Shown here one piece after another: positions 1 through 11,884 of a stretch of 50,868 nucleotides of DNA. The stretch's first letter is position 1. Each line of letters opens with the position of its first letter. The notes under the pieces were generated by a model, which saw nothing but the letters and a program-made list of their open reading frames with translations, did not search any database and was not told the DNA's origin. Source of the DNA: Saccoglossus kowalevskii (taxonomy: Eukaryota; Hemichordata; Enteropneusta; Harrimaniidae); the NCBI RefSeq assembly GCF_000003605.2, contig NW_003130356.1:789373-840240 (forward strand), given 5' to 3'. The translations under genes and the position numbers were made by a program.

Positions 1-975
1 CTTAATGAACTTTTGAATGATGACTATTTTCCCCACTGTTAACAATGTGAGCTTATCATGAATATGTTTAATTAATACTGAGTTATTCAAATAAAGGTTC
101 TGGTGTCTACATTGCATATTTTGTTGTGATGTTTTGTTGTACCATCATAAATGGTACATTTTGTGCAGCAGACTGCCTAATTTGATGTCATTAAATTACA
201 CACAAAATTAGAGCTCAGGTTGCACCAGCAAGCACCATTTTCAGCATGCTGTTCTTGTTTTCGGCGGACGACAGAGGGGACACCTCCCTCTCCTTCTCTC
301 TTCTCCGTTGTGCTCGGTCGCGGGAAAATGCTCCGCAGTTTCCAGACAAAGTTTACTAATACTTTTTTTTCTTGATTAGTAAATTTACTATTACCTAGAA
401 AATTCCAGAGAGAGCCCAGCAAATAGTGACCACGAAGACATGTTATGCCCCCTCAAATAGTGTTCTATTTTCTCATGGTATTACATCCAGTTACCATGGT
501 TACAGAGGTCAGGAGACCAGTGCTGTGAAGACAGTAGATTTTGTTATTTGAGGGGCATAAACAAGTCTTTCTTGGCTCTCCTGCTTCCATAAATGCAGCC
601 ATTTTCATCTATGGTTCATTTGAAGAATCAGTAAACCATCAAAGAATTAAGATTTTTGCATTAAAGTAATAATTTTGTATTTTTGGGTCCTTTCCATACT
701 AATATGAATGTTGCCTAGATTTCATGTGTACGATCAATACGTGACCGCATCATTGATTGGTTGATAAATATAGCCCGCTGCTAGTCTGAATATGCTAATT
801 TTCTTAATGATGGATGACAGGTGCGAAAGTACGACCGTCATGTCGTTGGAATAAATTTACATGGTTAATAGGCAAATCAAGGCAACATTTCTAAACTAGT
901 ATGACAGGGAATAATAGGGACGTAAACAGGCTATAATTTTGTTCACTACCATCCTTCTTGAAATGTAAAACACGA
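1..975. other. Non-coding stretch, nothing recognised
   Basis: No protein domain, RNA gene or clear repeat was recognised on either strand. It lies downstream (minus-strand sense) of the last visible exon of the SAM-domain gene, so it is probably intron of that gene. The next SAM exon, which should complete the C-terminal helix, could not be found here by eye. Confidence 0.5.
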
Positions 976-985
976 AATTACTTAC

Positions 986-2518
986 TGAGATCTTGCTCTG
1001 TGACCTGCATGAGGTAGTCGCCATCAATGCCACATCCTGTGAAGAAAGTGGATTCATCATTCTGTCACATGTAGTATAAACAAAGTCCTCTTAGATTTAC
1101 ACACACGTTGGAATCAAATGATATCTTACCCCATTACATACACACATTCCAAATATGCAGTAAAATACTTTATTTTAGCTGGAATTAATTTTCGCTGAAA
1201 AAAATTTTTGGGTGTTTTGTATGGAATTTATTTTCACAGATTTTTGATGAGTTGAATGTAAAATATAGGAAAAAAGTATATTCGCTGGATTTTATTTTCA
1301 CTGAATCATTCCTTCAGTGAAAATAGCAAAAATTAATTCCAAGCGAAAATGAAATATTGTACAGTAAAAGAAATACCATTAAAGTCAGTAGTCTCAGATA
1401 AATATTTCACTTGATTGCCATTCACAGTACGGTAATTAACTCCCATTGAAACCTGTCATAATCATCATTACATCATTAGTTTGCCAAAAAAAAATAATCA
1501 ACAGGCTTTTCCCAGCGACATAAATAGATAAAGACATCACATCAATTAGCATATTTATAATAAAATATGATCATAAAAAAATAATGAAATTAACAGAGTT
1601 ACAAACCCTAGTACAAAAAAAATTATGTTTTCACAATATATAGGACACATACATCTCCTGTGTAAAGATTGACATTATGTACTTGTCACATTATGTACGC
1701 AACACTATGATTACCATGTGAATACTAATATGGCTTCATATTGCGCATTGTTTGTATTCTGCCAATTCATATTTTCAACAATTGACGGACATTGAAGTAA
1801 AATGTGAAATTGAGAAAGCAACAGTTTACTAACAAGCAGCCTGTCGGCTACGACGAAGGACAATCACTCATATGATAAGCTCTGCTCGACAAAGTCGACA
1901 GCGGAGCTAATAAAAGTTTAATGGAACAATAACATTAGAATAGGAACACAGAGAAAACAGGTTTCTTATAAAAAAAAAAGTAAAATATTCTTTACCTTCA
2001 AAGATGTCTACAAAATAGTAGAGTCCGACAGACTGCAACCACTCCATAACATCATGATCATTCCATTCCTCAGGAGGGGTGACTTGCCAGCCACAGAATA
2101 CATTGTCTCTATCATCCTCTCCGGCACCTTGATAATGTCCATTTACAACACTTCGGCCATTGATAAGCGTTTGAAGAACAGAATTCACATCAGCGGAAGA
2201 CAGATTTTCATTGCTAGACTTAGCACTTGATGTTCTTGGTGGTGGTGGGGGTGCAGCTTTTTTCTTAGATGATGTTCTTCGCTGAACACCAGCCGTTGGA
2301 ACATTTGAGCTGGTATTACTGGCGCTACCTTCTGTGGAGCTATTACTATAAACACTTTGTGATCTACCAGTACCAGAATTTACATCGACTGACACTGTAG
2401 TTCCCTGAGTGTGTGAGGTCGGCAATGTCACATATACATTTTCAGCTGATAAACGAGTGGAATTGGCTCTTGGAGGAGGCTCTGGCTTTTTCTTCTTCTT
2501 TCGACTAAAGAATGGCAT
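986..2518 (-). CDS. SAM-domain protein, 5' coding exons (partial gene)
   Basis: Two minus-strand coding exons are visible: 2518-1996 (ATG at 2518, donor after GAAG at 1996) and 1036-986 (acceptor TTCTTCACAG, donor GTAAGT). Both junctions are phase 1 and the frame stays open. The first 174 residues start with a polybasic, proline-rich stretch (MPFFSRKKKKKPEPPP), followed by a Ser/Thr/Asn-rich low-complexity region and a second poly-Pro block (AAPPPPPR). A sterile alpha motif begins near residue 150 (EEWNDHDVMEWLQSVGLYY). The second exon continues it as CGIDGDYLMQVTEQDL, matching helices 2-4 of a SAM domain. SAM domains mediate protein-protein or RNA contacts; the basic N-terminus could bind membrane or nucleic acid, which is inference. 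The exact family (SASH, Caskin, SAMD or other) was not recognised. Further 3' exons lie left of the window or were missed. Confidence 0.8.
1158..1370. mobile_element. MITE-like inverted-repeat element
   Basis: Two arms are inverted copies: the left arm holds GCTGGAATTAATTTTCGCTG and the right arm reads the same on the other strand with small changes (GCTTGGAATTAATTTTTGCT). The centre is AT-rich and non-coding. It sits within the intron between the two SAM exons or their flank. No target-site duplication was settled. Confidence 0.55.
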
Positions 2519-2648
2519 TTTGTCGCTGGTTTGGCACTTAGAGTATTTTAATCTAAACTCGTGTATACTGTATCCTGAATCTTCACATCTCTATCACCAC
2601 ACTTATTGGCACAATCTGTTAGGTATGAATCCCACAACATACAGGCAT
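2519..2648 (-). other. 5' UTR part of the first SAM coding exon
   Basis: A good acceptor (TTATTTTTTGTAG, AG at 2650-2649 on the minus strand) precedes about 130 nt without a usable in-frame start before the ATG at 2518. This suggests the coding exon runs 2648-1996 and that at least one non-coding exon lies upstream. A short upstream ATG at the exon start hits a stop within ten codons. Confidence 0.4.
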
Positions 2649-2795
2649 CTACAAAAAATAAAAAGTTGCTTCAAATTCACAAGACACAGGAGAGTTTGAA
2701 AGAATTATGCAATTTAGCAACAGTAAACCTTTTCACAAAGATGGCATCACACAAACCCTAAACATTACATAACTCTGCCTTTGTTCATTGAACTT

Positions 2796-2953
2796 AGGAG
2801 CCAATCAGTGACAACCTTACGGTTGAACAGTAACTAGGAGCCAATCAGTGACAACTTTACGGTTGAACAGTAACTAGGAGCCAATCAGTGACAACTTTAC
2901 GGTTGAACAGTAACTAGGAGCCAATCAGTGACAACTTTACAGTTGAACAGCAA
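2796..2953. repeat. 40-bp tandem repeat, four copies
   Basis: The unit starts AGGAGCCAATCAGTGACAAC and recurs exactly every 40 bp at 2796, 2836, 2876 and 2916. The last copy breaks up after about 35 bp. The first copy has one C/T change; the others are nearly identical, so the array is young or homogenised. Each unit carries one CCAAT (NF-Y-type) core. Confidence 0.95.
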
Positions 2954-4290
2954 TTTGGGTTTCAAATACCCAGGAAAGAGATTTTTCCACGTAAAAATGA
3001 CAATTGTGATCAAATTTTGTAGCAGTTGGCTTAACACATCACCGTCTGACAGTTCACATATAAGCGAAGGCCATCAAGGATTGCCAGTGGATATGGGTTT
3101 GATTGAGAAATAGCAAGCAACGTGATATAAACAACTATTTTGTTGAACATTACTTGTGCAAGCATGTTATAATGACGATATAAACGGTATGCTTGAGTAT
3201 CTCTGGAAAAATTAGCATAGCTCACGCTTAGTTATTACCTCCCGCCAAATATGCTTATTTTAGCTAGAGAGGTCTCGTGACCTGCTCTAATACATTTAGT
3301 TAGAGATACAGGAATAAATTTGCATCTCAATTTTGGGTTCCCGAATTGATAGCATTCATCGTTTGTGCGCTTGCGCGTATCGCGTGACCTGGGGTCAACA
3401 AACCGGAAGGTAGGACAGATTTTGAACATTCCAAATGTGCAGTCACAGTGCATCAAACATCACTCTTTCAAACTCCCAATGTAAAAGTTCCCCTAAAATA
3501 AAACTGCCATCATCTTAAAACCAACTCGTACCAGTTTCTGAAAAGTTGTACACTATCCTGTCTAAGCAAGAATAACGAGCATGCAAATTATCTTTGGCTA
3601 TAGCTAGTTGAAAAACTATGTCGCGGTCATATTTTACTCAGTCCATTTTCTCTGAAAAATACTCTTTCAACTGAAAATCCTCTTGAAATAGTTCTACTAG
3701 CTGCCCTCATTTGTACTCACCCAAACTCACTCTGCTATCTTTAAAAAAACTCTTTTGACTTTTTATATTATTATCCAGCATGCTCGAATAAAATTACATC
3801 GCGCCTGACGAAAATTTGGGAATGGGGAATTAAAGTGTGAAAAGCTGCATAATAGTTATTCAATAAAACTTGGATGGTGTTTAATCCACAAACAGCAAAA
3901 TGTGGTGTTTGTGTATGATAAGAAAGGCATATGCTGATTGAAATAAAGTGGCCCCTTGCTAAGTCACAGGCATCAAGATCCAAGCAAAAACCTTGATCAT
4001 ATTTATCAAGGGTCGCAACTTACCGAGGGGGTATGCTTATGCATTGAAAATGGATAAAAAGCACATACAATGTATACACACATGGGTTTATTTATACCGA
4101 TAGTATGTTTTCTTTATTGTACAACATCACAGTGTCCATGTCTGCATAGAATCAACCACTCATTGTTACAAATTTTATAGAGCTTAATCGTAGGAGACCG
4201 GACGAAAAGTATGTAAAGTTACGACTTCATAACTCCCGTGTTCAGGCCACCGTCACCCTTTGTATCTCAGTAATTGACAGCATGTAGGTG

Positions 4291-4439
4291 TTAAAGCAGG
4301 AGAGTCGTCACTTGCGCACGCACGGGAATTGAGTCCCAAGCGACAATAACAACACACGCTAAAAATGCAAAGGCTCATGGGTAGACGCTTGTATGTAAAC
4401 AATGACACGCATGCACAAGTGACGACTCCCTCACTTTAA
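4291..4439. mobile_element. TTAA-flanked MITE, family A, copy 1
   Basis: A 149-bp element bounded by TTAA on both sides. The inverted termini are AGCAGGAGAGTCGTCAC on the left and GTGACGACTCCCTCACT on the right. The interior shares long blocks (GGGACTCAATTCC, ACAAGCGTCTACC in reverse) with 7860-7989 and 17440-17609. TTAA target sites are used by piggyBac and Kolobok transposases, so this is a non-autonomous member of such a family. It lies in the putative first intron of the SAM gene. Confidence 0.8.
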
Positions 4440-5312
4440 GTTGTCTCCCCCAGCCCTTTAACGACCAATTAAACACAGAATGCAACTGAGCACTGAATTC
4501 AGAGAATGATCTCTACATTGTACATATCGTTCACTGAACAAGGCTCCAGTTATCACCATCAATTATGTAAGCGAATCAAAATCCAACCAAAATTCAAGGA
4601 CGTAGAAGAAAAATACAATCCAGGACTTCTTAATTTGGTTCATGACATGACAAACAAGTCTTGATGCAAAGTAGAGATGCTAACAAATGCCATGTAAATT
4701 GAGTGCCTGATACAAAGTAACATACTACTATTAGAAGTTGCATACTTTGGATAAAAGGGTTAAATATGATTCATATCTGAATATTTAGACCACACCCAAA
4801 AACCATACTACTACAATATATTGAAGAAGAAAATTACCCACACTGACAATCTGAATTAGTTCATGAATACAGACTACATATATTAAATTATTTATTAATA
4901 AAAATTCAATCGGACAAAATTAAGGATGCCCAAATGTCTAGGGGAACTGTAGACATGTATACCTGTTCATAGTAGTACGACGTTCGGCTTCACGAAAAAC
5001 TCGACGAGCTAGTACTTTCTTAGAGAATCGAACGTACGTGTGGTAATGGGACGTGGTATTCGTAGTCTTTCAAATCACGGTTACTAAAACAGAACTCGGT
5101 TCAAATGCACTGTACACTGTATCTGACACTGGCGTTCGCGTAAAATAACATAAACATCGCAATGTCGAACCGGCGGAGTAAAATGAGCGGAATGAACGTG
5201 TTTACGCGAAATATTGACGGGTTAGATTGCTTTGAACTCTAAAGTGTATAACTCCGTTACCAAATACTCTAAATAACAGCACAGTTCAACTGAAATACAG
5301 TAGCCCATTACC

Positions 5313-5400
5313 TACCTCCACTAAGTTCGATAATCGAGCCGAGCTCCAGCAAAATTTGACCTGTCTGCCATGTTGTTGTGTTTAGATCCGGGGTATTCTA
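5313..5400 (-). other. Possible non-coding first exon of the SAM gene
   Basis: On the minus strand a 17-codon reading frame opens with ATG GCA GAC AGG and stops just before a donor-like sequence (GGAG|GTAGGTAATG, near 5313). The surroundings (about 5.0-5.4 kb) are richer in CpG than the rest of the window, as expected for a promoter or first exon. Linking it to the SAM gene is inference from position and strand only. Confidence 0.3.
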
Positions 5401-5793
5401 TCCTCGCACGGCAAGTGATAAATAAATGTGTCACTAAACTCGTCAGATTTCGTCGTCATCAGATTAAAAATAACATTTATATCAAATTATTTGAAAAATT
5501 TTAATGAAATTACAAAAATGATTATTCCATATTGAGATTACATGATATTAGCAAGAGATACTTTTCTTAGCATCGGACGAGGTTGAACCCAGAAGACTTT
5601 CCTTCTTATATCATGGCAATTTACAATGTTTTATGTGCTGATCACTGTTTTGCATGTATTCCTATACCGCTCTAAATATATAGTTTCAATATCATCGAAG
5701 TGACATTTGCATCGCTACGTCCCTCTGAAAAGTTTAACTTTTTTTTTTTTATGGTTAGAAAATGGTGTACAACTCTATTATTAATTTAATAAT

Positions 5794-5958
5794 CAGGGGA
5801 TAGCGCGTACGCAGTCCCCCACTAACATAAATTATGCGCCCGAGTCACCCACATTTGGGGTGATCGCAGGTGTCAGCCCAGCCGAAGTGCAATGGGAAGG
5901 CCTCTCCCTGAGGGAACCGCCTCCTTGATCACGGTTAACCCCTACGCCAGGTAAGTAT
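5794..5958 (-). ncRNA. U1 spliceosomal snRNA
   Basis: On the minus strand the sequence starts ATACTTACCTGGC, the U1 5' end that pairs with 5' splice sites, and ends CGCGCTATCCCCTG, the stem-loop IV 3' end. It is 165 nt long, against 164 for human U1. Stem-loop I, the U1A-binding loop (CATTGCACTTC), stem-loop III (CCCCAAATGTGGG) and the Sm-like site ATAATTTATGTTAGTGG are all in the right order. Stem III has paired changes relative to vertebrate U1 (TCACCC against GGGTGA), which argues for a functional gene. Stem-loop I reads GATCAAGGAG where the usual U1-70K loop is GATCANGAAG. A proximal sequence element should lie about 55 nt upstream (near 6010) but was not identified. Confidence 0.95.
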
Positions 5959-6090
5959 GCTCAATCGTTGGACTAGATCGATACTAGTATGAATTGAAGC
6001 ACAACTCAATCCCTGGTGAGTCGTGATTAAAAGATCTGTACTTTGCATTGACTATTTTTATATTTATTATATATGTCATATGGCCATGCG

Positions 6091-6606
6091 TCAATATTTC
6101 TGACATTTTATGTATGATAAATAATGGAGGTAAATGGATTTGAATAAACAGAAACAACATATTTCAACAAAATAACTGTTAAATTGCGCCCAAGACATTC
6201 TGGGGAAATTATTACGCAAATAGTTTTGTGACAGCGCCCTCTCCGTCAATCGGTTCAGACCCTTTCCTCCCACAAAGTTCAGGAAACAAGCGTACAGTAC
6301 ATGTCCTGGATGATTCTGTGTCGACCAAAATTGTCTGCCCGAGAAAAGGCACTGATCCTTCGATCGCACGAACTTTTCAGACTGCGTTTTTGGTTTAGGG
6401 AATCGCAAAAAACAAACAGCATTCATATACTTTTTGTACTGAAAACGAGAATCACTCTTACATTCGCCGTATGTGCACCGTTTGACTCCCATTGGGACAG
6501 ATATCATTTCGTGATGAGGTTTACAAATTGAACTGAAAGCTGTATCACCTGTACCTGTATCACATGACTCAATAGAGGGACTGTGTGTAAATGTAACCGT
6601 TATCAC
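6091..6606 (-). pseudogene. Degenerate THAP-type zinc finger ORF
   Basis: A 171-codon minus-strand ORF. Residues 42-75 (KRCTYGECKSDSRFQ, then FLRFPKPKTQSEK) match the start of THAP-like C2CH fingers common in transposon-derived genes of marine invertebrates. Residues 104-118 (LYACFLNFVGGKG) match their last block (usually YVCSxHFVGG). The first two zinc cysteines are C44 and C49 and the third is C107, but the fourth ligand, normally His, is Asn110. The middle of the domain (residues 80-103) does not fit the family, suggesting compensated frameshifts. No downstream domain is visible. Likely a relic of a THAP-containing transposase or host gene; loss of the His ligand argues against function. 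Confidence 0.5.
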
Positions 6607-6808
6607 AGTTATGTAACACTCACAGATATATTCGTATGGTCAGGTCGCATTTTGTACTTTCATCTCACGTAATATGTTGCCACTAGAGGTCATGATAAAT
6701 TAAAGAGCCGTGGTCTAGTCGTCGTGCAGCGCGTCTTCGAATGTAAACAAACAATATATCCCACGATATAAGATTCCCAGAAATCCCCGACCTATTTCAG
6801 TACTGGTG

Positions 6809-6947
6809 CAGGGGCGGATCTAGGATTCTGGAATAGGTGGGGGGGGGGGGGATAAGTTGGCCGAAGGCCAAGTTCGCGAGCGCCGATGGCGCGAAGCACT
6901 GTTGGTTGTTAAAAATAGGGGGCGGTCCCCCTCTAAATCCGCTCATG
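6809..6947. mobile_element. 139-bp MITE with 5-bp target duplication, copy 1
   Basis: The ends are CAGGGGCGGATCTAG and CTAAATCCGCTCATG (inverted), flanked on both sides by TGGTG (6804-6808 and 6948-6952). The interior has GATAAGTTGGCCGAAGGCC and a GCGAGCGCCGATGGCGCGAA inverted motif, shared with copies at 21778-21916 and 49273-49413. It is non-coding. A poly-G tract follows the left end. Confidence 0.85.
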
Positions 6948-7859
6948 TGGTGTAGCCGAACAATGGAGGGATGAACAGAAGAATGGAAAAAAAAAACACA
7001 CAACAACAACTGATAATTGCCGCATTCGCAATCACGGGCCACTTGTTGCACTCCAACGTAAATATCCGTCTTGCAAGTAGTACAGTGACCATTTTATCAT
7101 GTTTTGTATGAACGAAGGAGACTAGGTTCGAATACCGAATCTTGACACTAGGAAAAATGTATCATTTTGTTATTTTTTTTTTTAAATTGAGAAATAATTA
7201 TTACACTCTAACTTCAAGCCAAAGACATATGTCGTCATGGGAAAGTAGACTTTGTTCAAAAGTCAAGTGAAAAATACTAGAAATACAGGAGAGATTTGAA
7301 TAATAATTTTGAAGAAATTCAATAAACAGTTGTTCACTAGTTGAAAACACACACTTTGTATATCTTACAAATTTACGTAAAGATACCCATATATCTGATT
7401 ATAAATTATAATTTGGTTAACTTTATTGTGTGCGTGTGTCTTTAAAAATATGAAGTGAATGCCTTTCGGTTCTGATAAGAGTAGAATACAGAATCAACAT
7501 ACTCAATACAAAACCGAATAAAATGTCTTAAATAAAATTGCATATTCCTTCTGACCGAAAGGGAGTCGACGTCGAACCCCCCCCCCCCCCAGGAGTAGGG
7601 TTGCCAAAGATCTCGAAATTCTGTCACGGTCATTGAGCAACTTTATCGCTGGAATCTTTTTTTCTTCACACGCATTGTATACGTAGCACGGGGAGCAATA
7701 AATTCAACCTCAGACCACTTTCTTTCAGTGAAATCGTTCTTGATGAAAAATGCCATCAACGGCCAATATTTATGACAAACTGACAACACGAGAGCACAAC
7801 AAATACCCGGAGAGCTGACAGCTATGAAGTGCATGAATTAGCCCACCAGTTCTAATTAG

Positions 7860-7989
7860 TTAAAGTGGGAGAGTCGTCACATGTGAAGGCGTCAGATGGC
7901 CATAGCATGTCATTGTTTAAAAACAAGCGTCTACCGTCGCTTGGGACTCAATTCCCACGCTTGCACAGGTGACGACCCTCTCGATTTAA
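7860..7989. mobile_element. TTAA-flanked MITE, family A, copy 2
   Basis: A 130-bp relative of the element at 4291-4439, in the opposite orientation and with a shortened interior. It has TTAA at both ends, GGGAGAGTCGTCAC on the left and GTGACGACCCTCTCGA on the right, and the blocks TGTCATTGTTTAAAAACAAG and CGCTTGGGACTCAATTCC inside. Confidence 0.8.
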
Positions 7990-8639
7990 CAAACAGAGTA
8001 ATGAAACATGCATAACATCCTATTGTTTTAAATGATACGTTTTGATTTTTCTTCATTGCTCTGTAGTGGCAATATACTCTGTTTATGAAAAACGTAAAAA
8101 CCCCGGGAGGGGGGGGGGCTACTTCCACATTAAGTGGGTAAGGGTGTGAAGCCTTCATTTCTAATTTATAAAATGTTTTATAAATATTTTCTAAACATAA
8201 CATTCATGGTTTTCTGAAATTTAGTGTAAATAACGAATGATTTCACAAAACAAACAGTTTTTTTCTTTGTCTGTGTTTACATCATTTTAACATTACAGAA
8301 TTGTTTCATTGCTAGACAACTGTATTCATTATTGCCGAGATTAGTAAAATTTAGTTGAAAAGCAAAGTTGAGTATTGATGCCAAATCAAGTTTTGTATCA
8401 TGTTTAATAATTCAGTGTACTATATGGTGAGGACTTGCCATGCCAAAAATAAATATTTTGTGGACAAATTGTGTCACACGCAACGTAATATTACCGTAAT
8501 TGGTATAGTACAGGTGTGATGGTTCAAATACCAAAATGGCAACAGTAACAGAAAGACTTCCCTGGCGGCGATGATAAAATACGAACACGGAGCCAACAGA
8601 TGAGGTTTCAACTGGTACTGGTATTATTATACTCTGCAA

Positions 8640-8960
8640 ACATCAAGTACAACGACGCGGTAAAACTCCACTACTCCAATAACTAGATAGTTACTTAAAC
8701 TCCAATACAATTCAACGAGGTCTCCGATCTGAACTTAGTGCTGAACAACTCCCCTATATATACCCACACTGTCTATAAATAGACCATTACATCAGCATAC
8801 ATAATGAGTCTGGAATTTACTATAAATTTCTAGAATGTTCCATTACCTTCTATTGCCTCCTACAGTGTTCTATTACCTATTCAACCAGTTTATAAAAAAA
8901 ATCTACAATATTCCACCCAGACACAGTACGGTTCTAGAACATTTCCAGTGACACGGAAGT
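8640..8960 (-). promoter_or_regulatory. TATA promoter block with heat-shock elements, possible LTR
   Basis: Read on the minus strand, a heat-shock-type array (TTC-nn-GAA-nn-TTC at 8828-8840, a near-perfect second one at 8932-8944) is followed by TATTTATAG (8773-8782) and TATATATAGGGG (8751-8762). Further down comes a 75-codon ORF without recognisable domains (8639-8412). The compact U3-like layout and the lack of a host exon suggest a retrotransposon LTR, but its boundaries were not found. A stress-inducible host promoter is the alternative. Confidence 0.4.
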
Positions 8961-9900
8961 GGTAAATAAGTCGTATGCGACAATATATTTAAACAACCTT
9001 ATGAGTATGTACATTTCATATCAGCGAGTTGAATTCTGAGATTTATATTCAGTTTTATTAGCATTTTAACCACTATTATAACAATGACTAAACCACATCG
9101 CCATATTGGATGGAGTCGATTGTATGCAAGATAGTGTGTTATGCAGATTCAACCCAAATAGAGTAATTAATCGTCAGATAGAGTGACAGCAATGATGTAA
9201 TGCAATGTCCAAATATGGCAATAGAATGTTAAACAAAAACTAAAAAACAAAAAAATGCATATACTCAGAGGTACATTACTTGGGGTTTGCAACTACGGTG
9301 ACATAGGCGTTCCAACTAGGATACTGGGATGTCCAGGTGGATCAAAATAGCTGTTCGCGATATGACGGATTACGATAACTATATTTTCTGTACATTTTCG
9401 ATGTATTACATTTTTTCGCTATGAATGTGGTAATACATGTTTTATTGTTTTATTACAAACCGCCTATGTCATGTCAGAAGGTCGTAGTATCAGTCTCGCT
9501 ATCTACGAGATGAGACTTGAATGGGATCTTGGCATGATGTCACCATACAGTACTATGCGCGTTGCAAACCCCAAGTAATGTACCTCTGATATACTAAACA
9601 TTTTTCTGATATTTCTAGAATCACTATAAAATAATATCAGATTTAAATCAAGCTTAGTGCATCCATGTATGTGATCTTGGATTACCACAGACTGCAAACC
9701 ACAAAATAATGTACAACCAATTTTATTCAGCTTTTTTTAAACTTTGAATTTTTTTATTAGTATTATAAACTTCAATAAAATCACGTTGTGCATTTCGAAG
9801 AGCAGATCTGTATTAGCATACAAACTTCTCAGTTAAAAAACTAATCTTACATAATACCTCCAGTACCCTCAGCTAACAGTAGTTCTTAAAAGAAAAAGAG

Positions 9901-10560
9901 ATAGTCGAGGTATGTTTAACCATCTCAGGAATTCATAGACCATTAGAAGACATTTCAAAATCAAATCTGAATGAGGAATTAAGAAACAGAGTGTTCACAT
10001 CGCTGGTAGGTCACAGAGCACTGGAGGATATAATGAAACCAGAATTATTAGAATGGAAACACATGTATAAATTAATGTTAAAAATGTCAATAGATTGTAA
10101 ATTACGAGAATTCCAATTTAAATTGTTACACGGAATCATTTATACAAATGAGAAACTCCATAAGATTAATCCAGTTAAGTTCTCCAATCAGATGTGCACC
10201 TTTTGTAACAAAGAAATAGAGAATATTCAACATTTATTCTATGATTGTGATTTCACAGTAGCCCTATGGAGAGACTTATTATTCTGTTGGGGAAAACCGT
10301 TAAAGTTACAAAAAATACCAAGTAAACTGTGTATGATCCTTTCCGACCCAAAGAAAATATTAACGGTTAATTTCATTTCACTGCTTGTCAGAAAACATAT
10401 ATATTTTTGCAAAATGAATGAAAAAAACAAACAAACTTCATGAGACTGACTCTATATATCAAAAGAGTATACCGGTCTGAGAGGTTTATTGAACAACAAA
10501 ATAACACTATGGTAAAACATCTGAAAAAATGGAATCTTCTACTGCTCTTTGTTAGATAGG
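9901..10560 (+). mobile_element. LINE fragment, L1/Tx1-type ORF2 C-terminus
   Basis: An open frame from about 9901 to the stop at 10441 encodes the reverse-transcriptase zinc-binding tail (zf-RVT) of L1/Tx1-like elements: helix-rich lead (EWKHMYKLMLK, REFQFKLLHGIIYTNEKLHK), then CTFCNKEIENIQHLFYDC (C-x2-C-x7-H-x4-C) and the usual ALWRDL. The frame is lost in an A-rich run near 10425. The next block (LYIKRVYRSERFIEQ, to about 10557) reads on in another frame, so the copy is both 5'-truncated and frameshifted. An AT-rich tail follows to about 10690. Confidence 0.75.
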
Positions 10561-11884
10561 CTCACTGTAGCAAAGTGTATTTTTTTCACCAGGAAGAACC
10601 TACTTGAAGTTATGTTACTTGTAATTCTATGGAATGTGACTCATTAAGTACCCAATAAAAAAACTACAAATTATAAAAAAACACAGTAGTTCTTTCTAAC
10701 CTTTCTTTGATTTTTTTTTATTGCAAGCAATTCATATTAAAATTATTTCATATTTTCTTTTCAGTTTCTGCCGCCAGTTCTCTGATATGTCACCCTCAAC
10801 AAAAATGTATTGATGATGATGCATGATTTACAATGTGGGTGAGACTGAGTGACGGTTAAATTCAAAAGATTGAATTCAAATCAGGCGAGGTATTCATGCA
10901 TCCTACTAAATTCACAATCACTTCATCGGCTGTAAACTTTGCAATCTTCTCATAACAATCATATTTATTGAAGATAATTGTAATACTGTGAAATGGAATA
11001 ATTATTCTAAGCTAGTGACATGCTTCGTTTTATGAATGCTGACTTAAACCTTTGTAGATTCCAGTTGTTAGTCCACTGCAGGCTTTTCATTAGAAACTGG
11101 TAAACACTCAAATTGTCTGTCAGTGCTTGCCCGCTACCAATTTGTCAAAAGTACTCAATTTATAATGACAAGTGATTAGATAACAGTAATTATAAAAATC
11201 CGATATGATGTTTTTCATTCACGTTTGAACGAAGTCCAAAAGCGAGGACTTATAGAATGAACTCTGTTCGTGCATCTGTACAGCCATATATTACACATGC
11301 TTTAACTGATGCAATTTTAAAATTCACACATAGATCGTCATACGTTATATCATACATATCTGCTTGTAGCACTGATTTGTAGATTTTCATATATATCGCG
11401 CACGATATACCGGTATTCGTACTGTTCATGGCGATGTTCGTTGCGTGCGCTTCTATGTGGGTCCCATGTTTTGCATAACAACCCATACATTTGCATTATT
11501 GACCTTATCTACGTGTCGTAAATGACATCATCACATAACTCCATATTAATCCCAAACGAACGCTATTTTTGTTTGGGCCATTGAGCAATTACCAAGGCCT
11601 GATATATTATTTCATTTCCGATATACATTTTTTGTATCTTCAAGTCAGTACAACCATCCACTTTTCAGTCAACTCAATAGTTATTTTGGTTCATTTAAAA
11701 TACAATTTAAAATAGCTTTGCTAATTTAATGAATAATCGAGAAAATCATCTCATTGTAATCATTGCGAAGGTTGTAAAACATGATAATGTAAGAAAGTTC
11801 ACAGCAGATAAATACATACATACATATGTTTTAAATTAGATCATAATCGCCACTACATTAAACATTCAAATAATCAGAGCGACG

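Noticed and set aside
177-422. 81-codon minus-strand ORF as the next SAM exon
   Set aside because: No SAM helix-5 pattern and no acceptor in the needed phase.
2796-2953. Regular 40-bp repeats as a possible CRISPR array
   Set aside because: Units are head-to-tail with no spacers, and the genome is eukaryotic.
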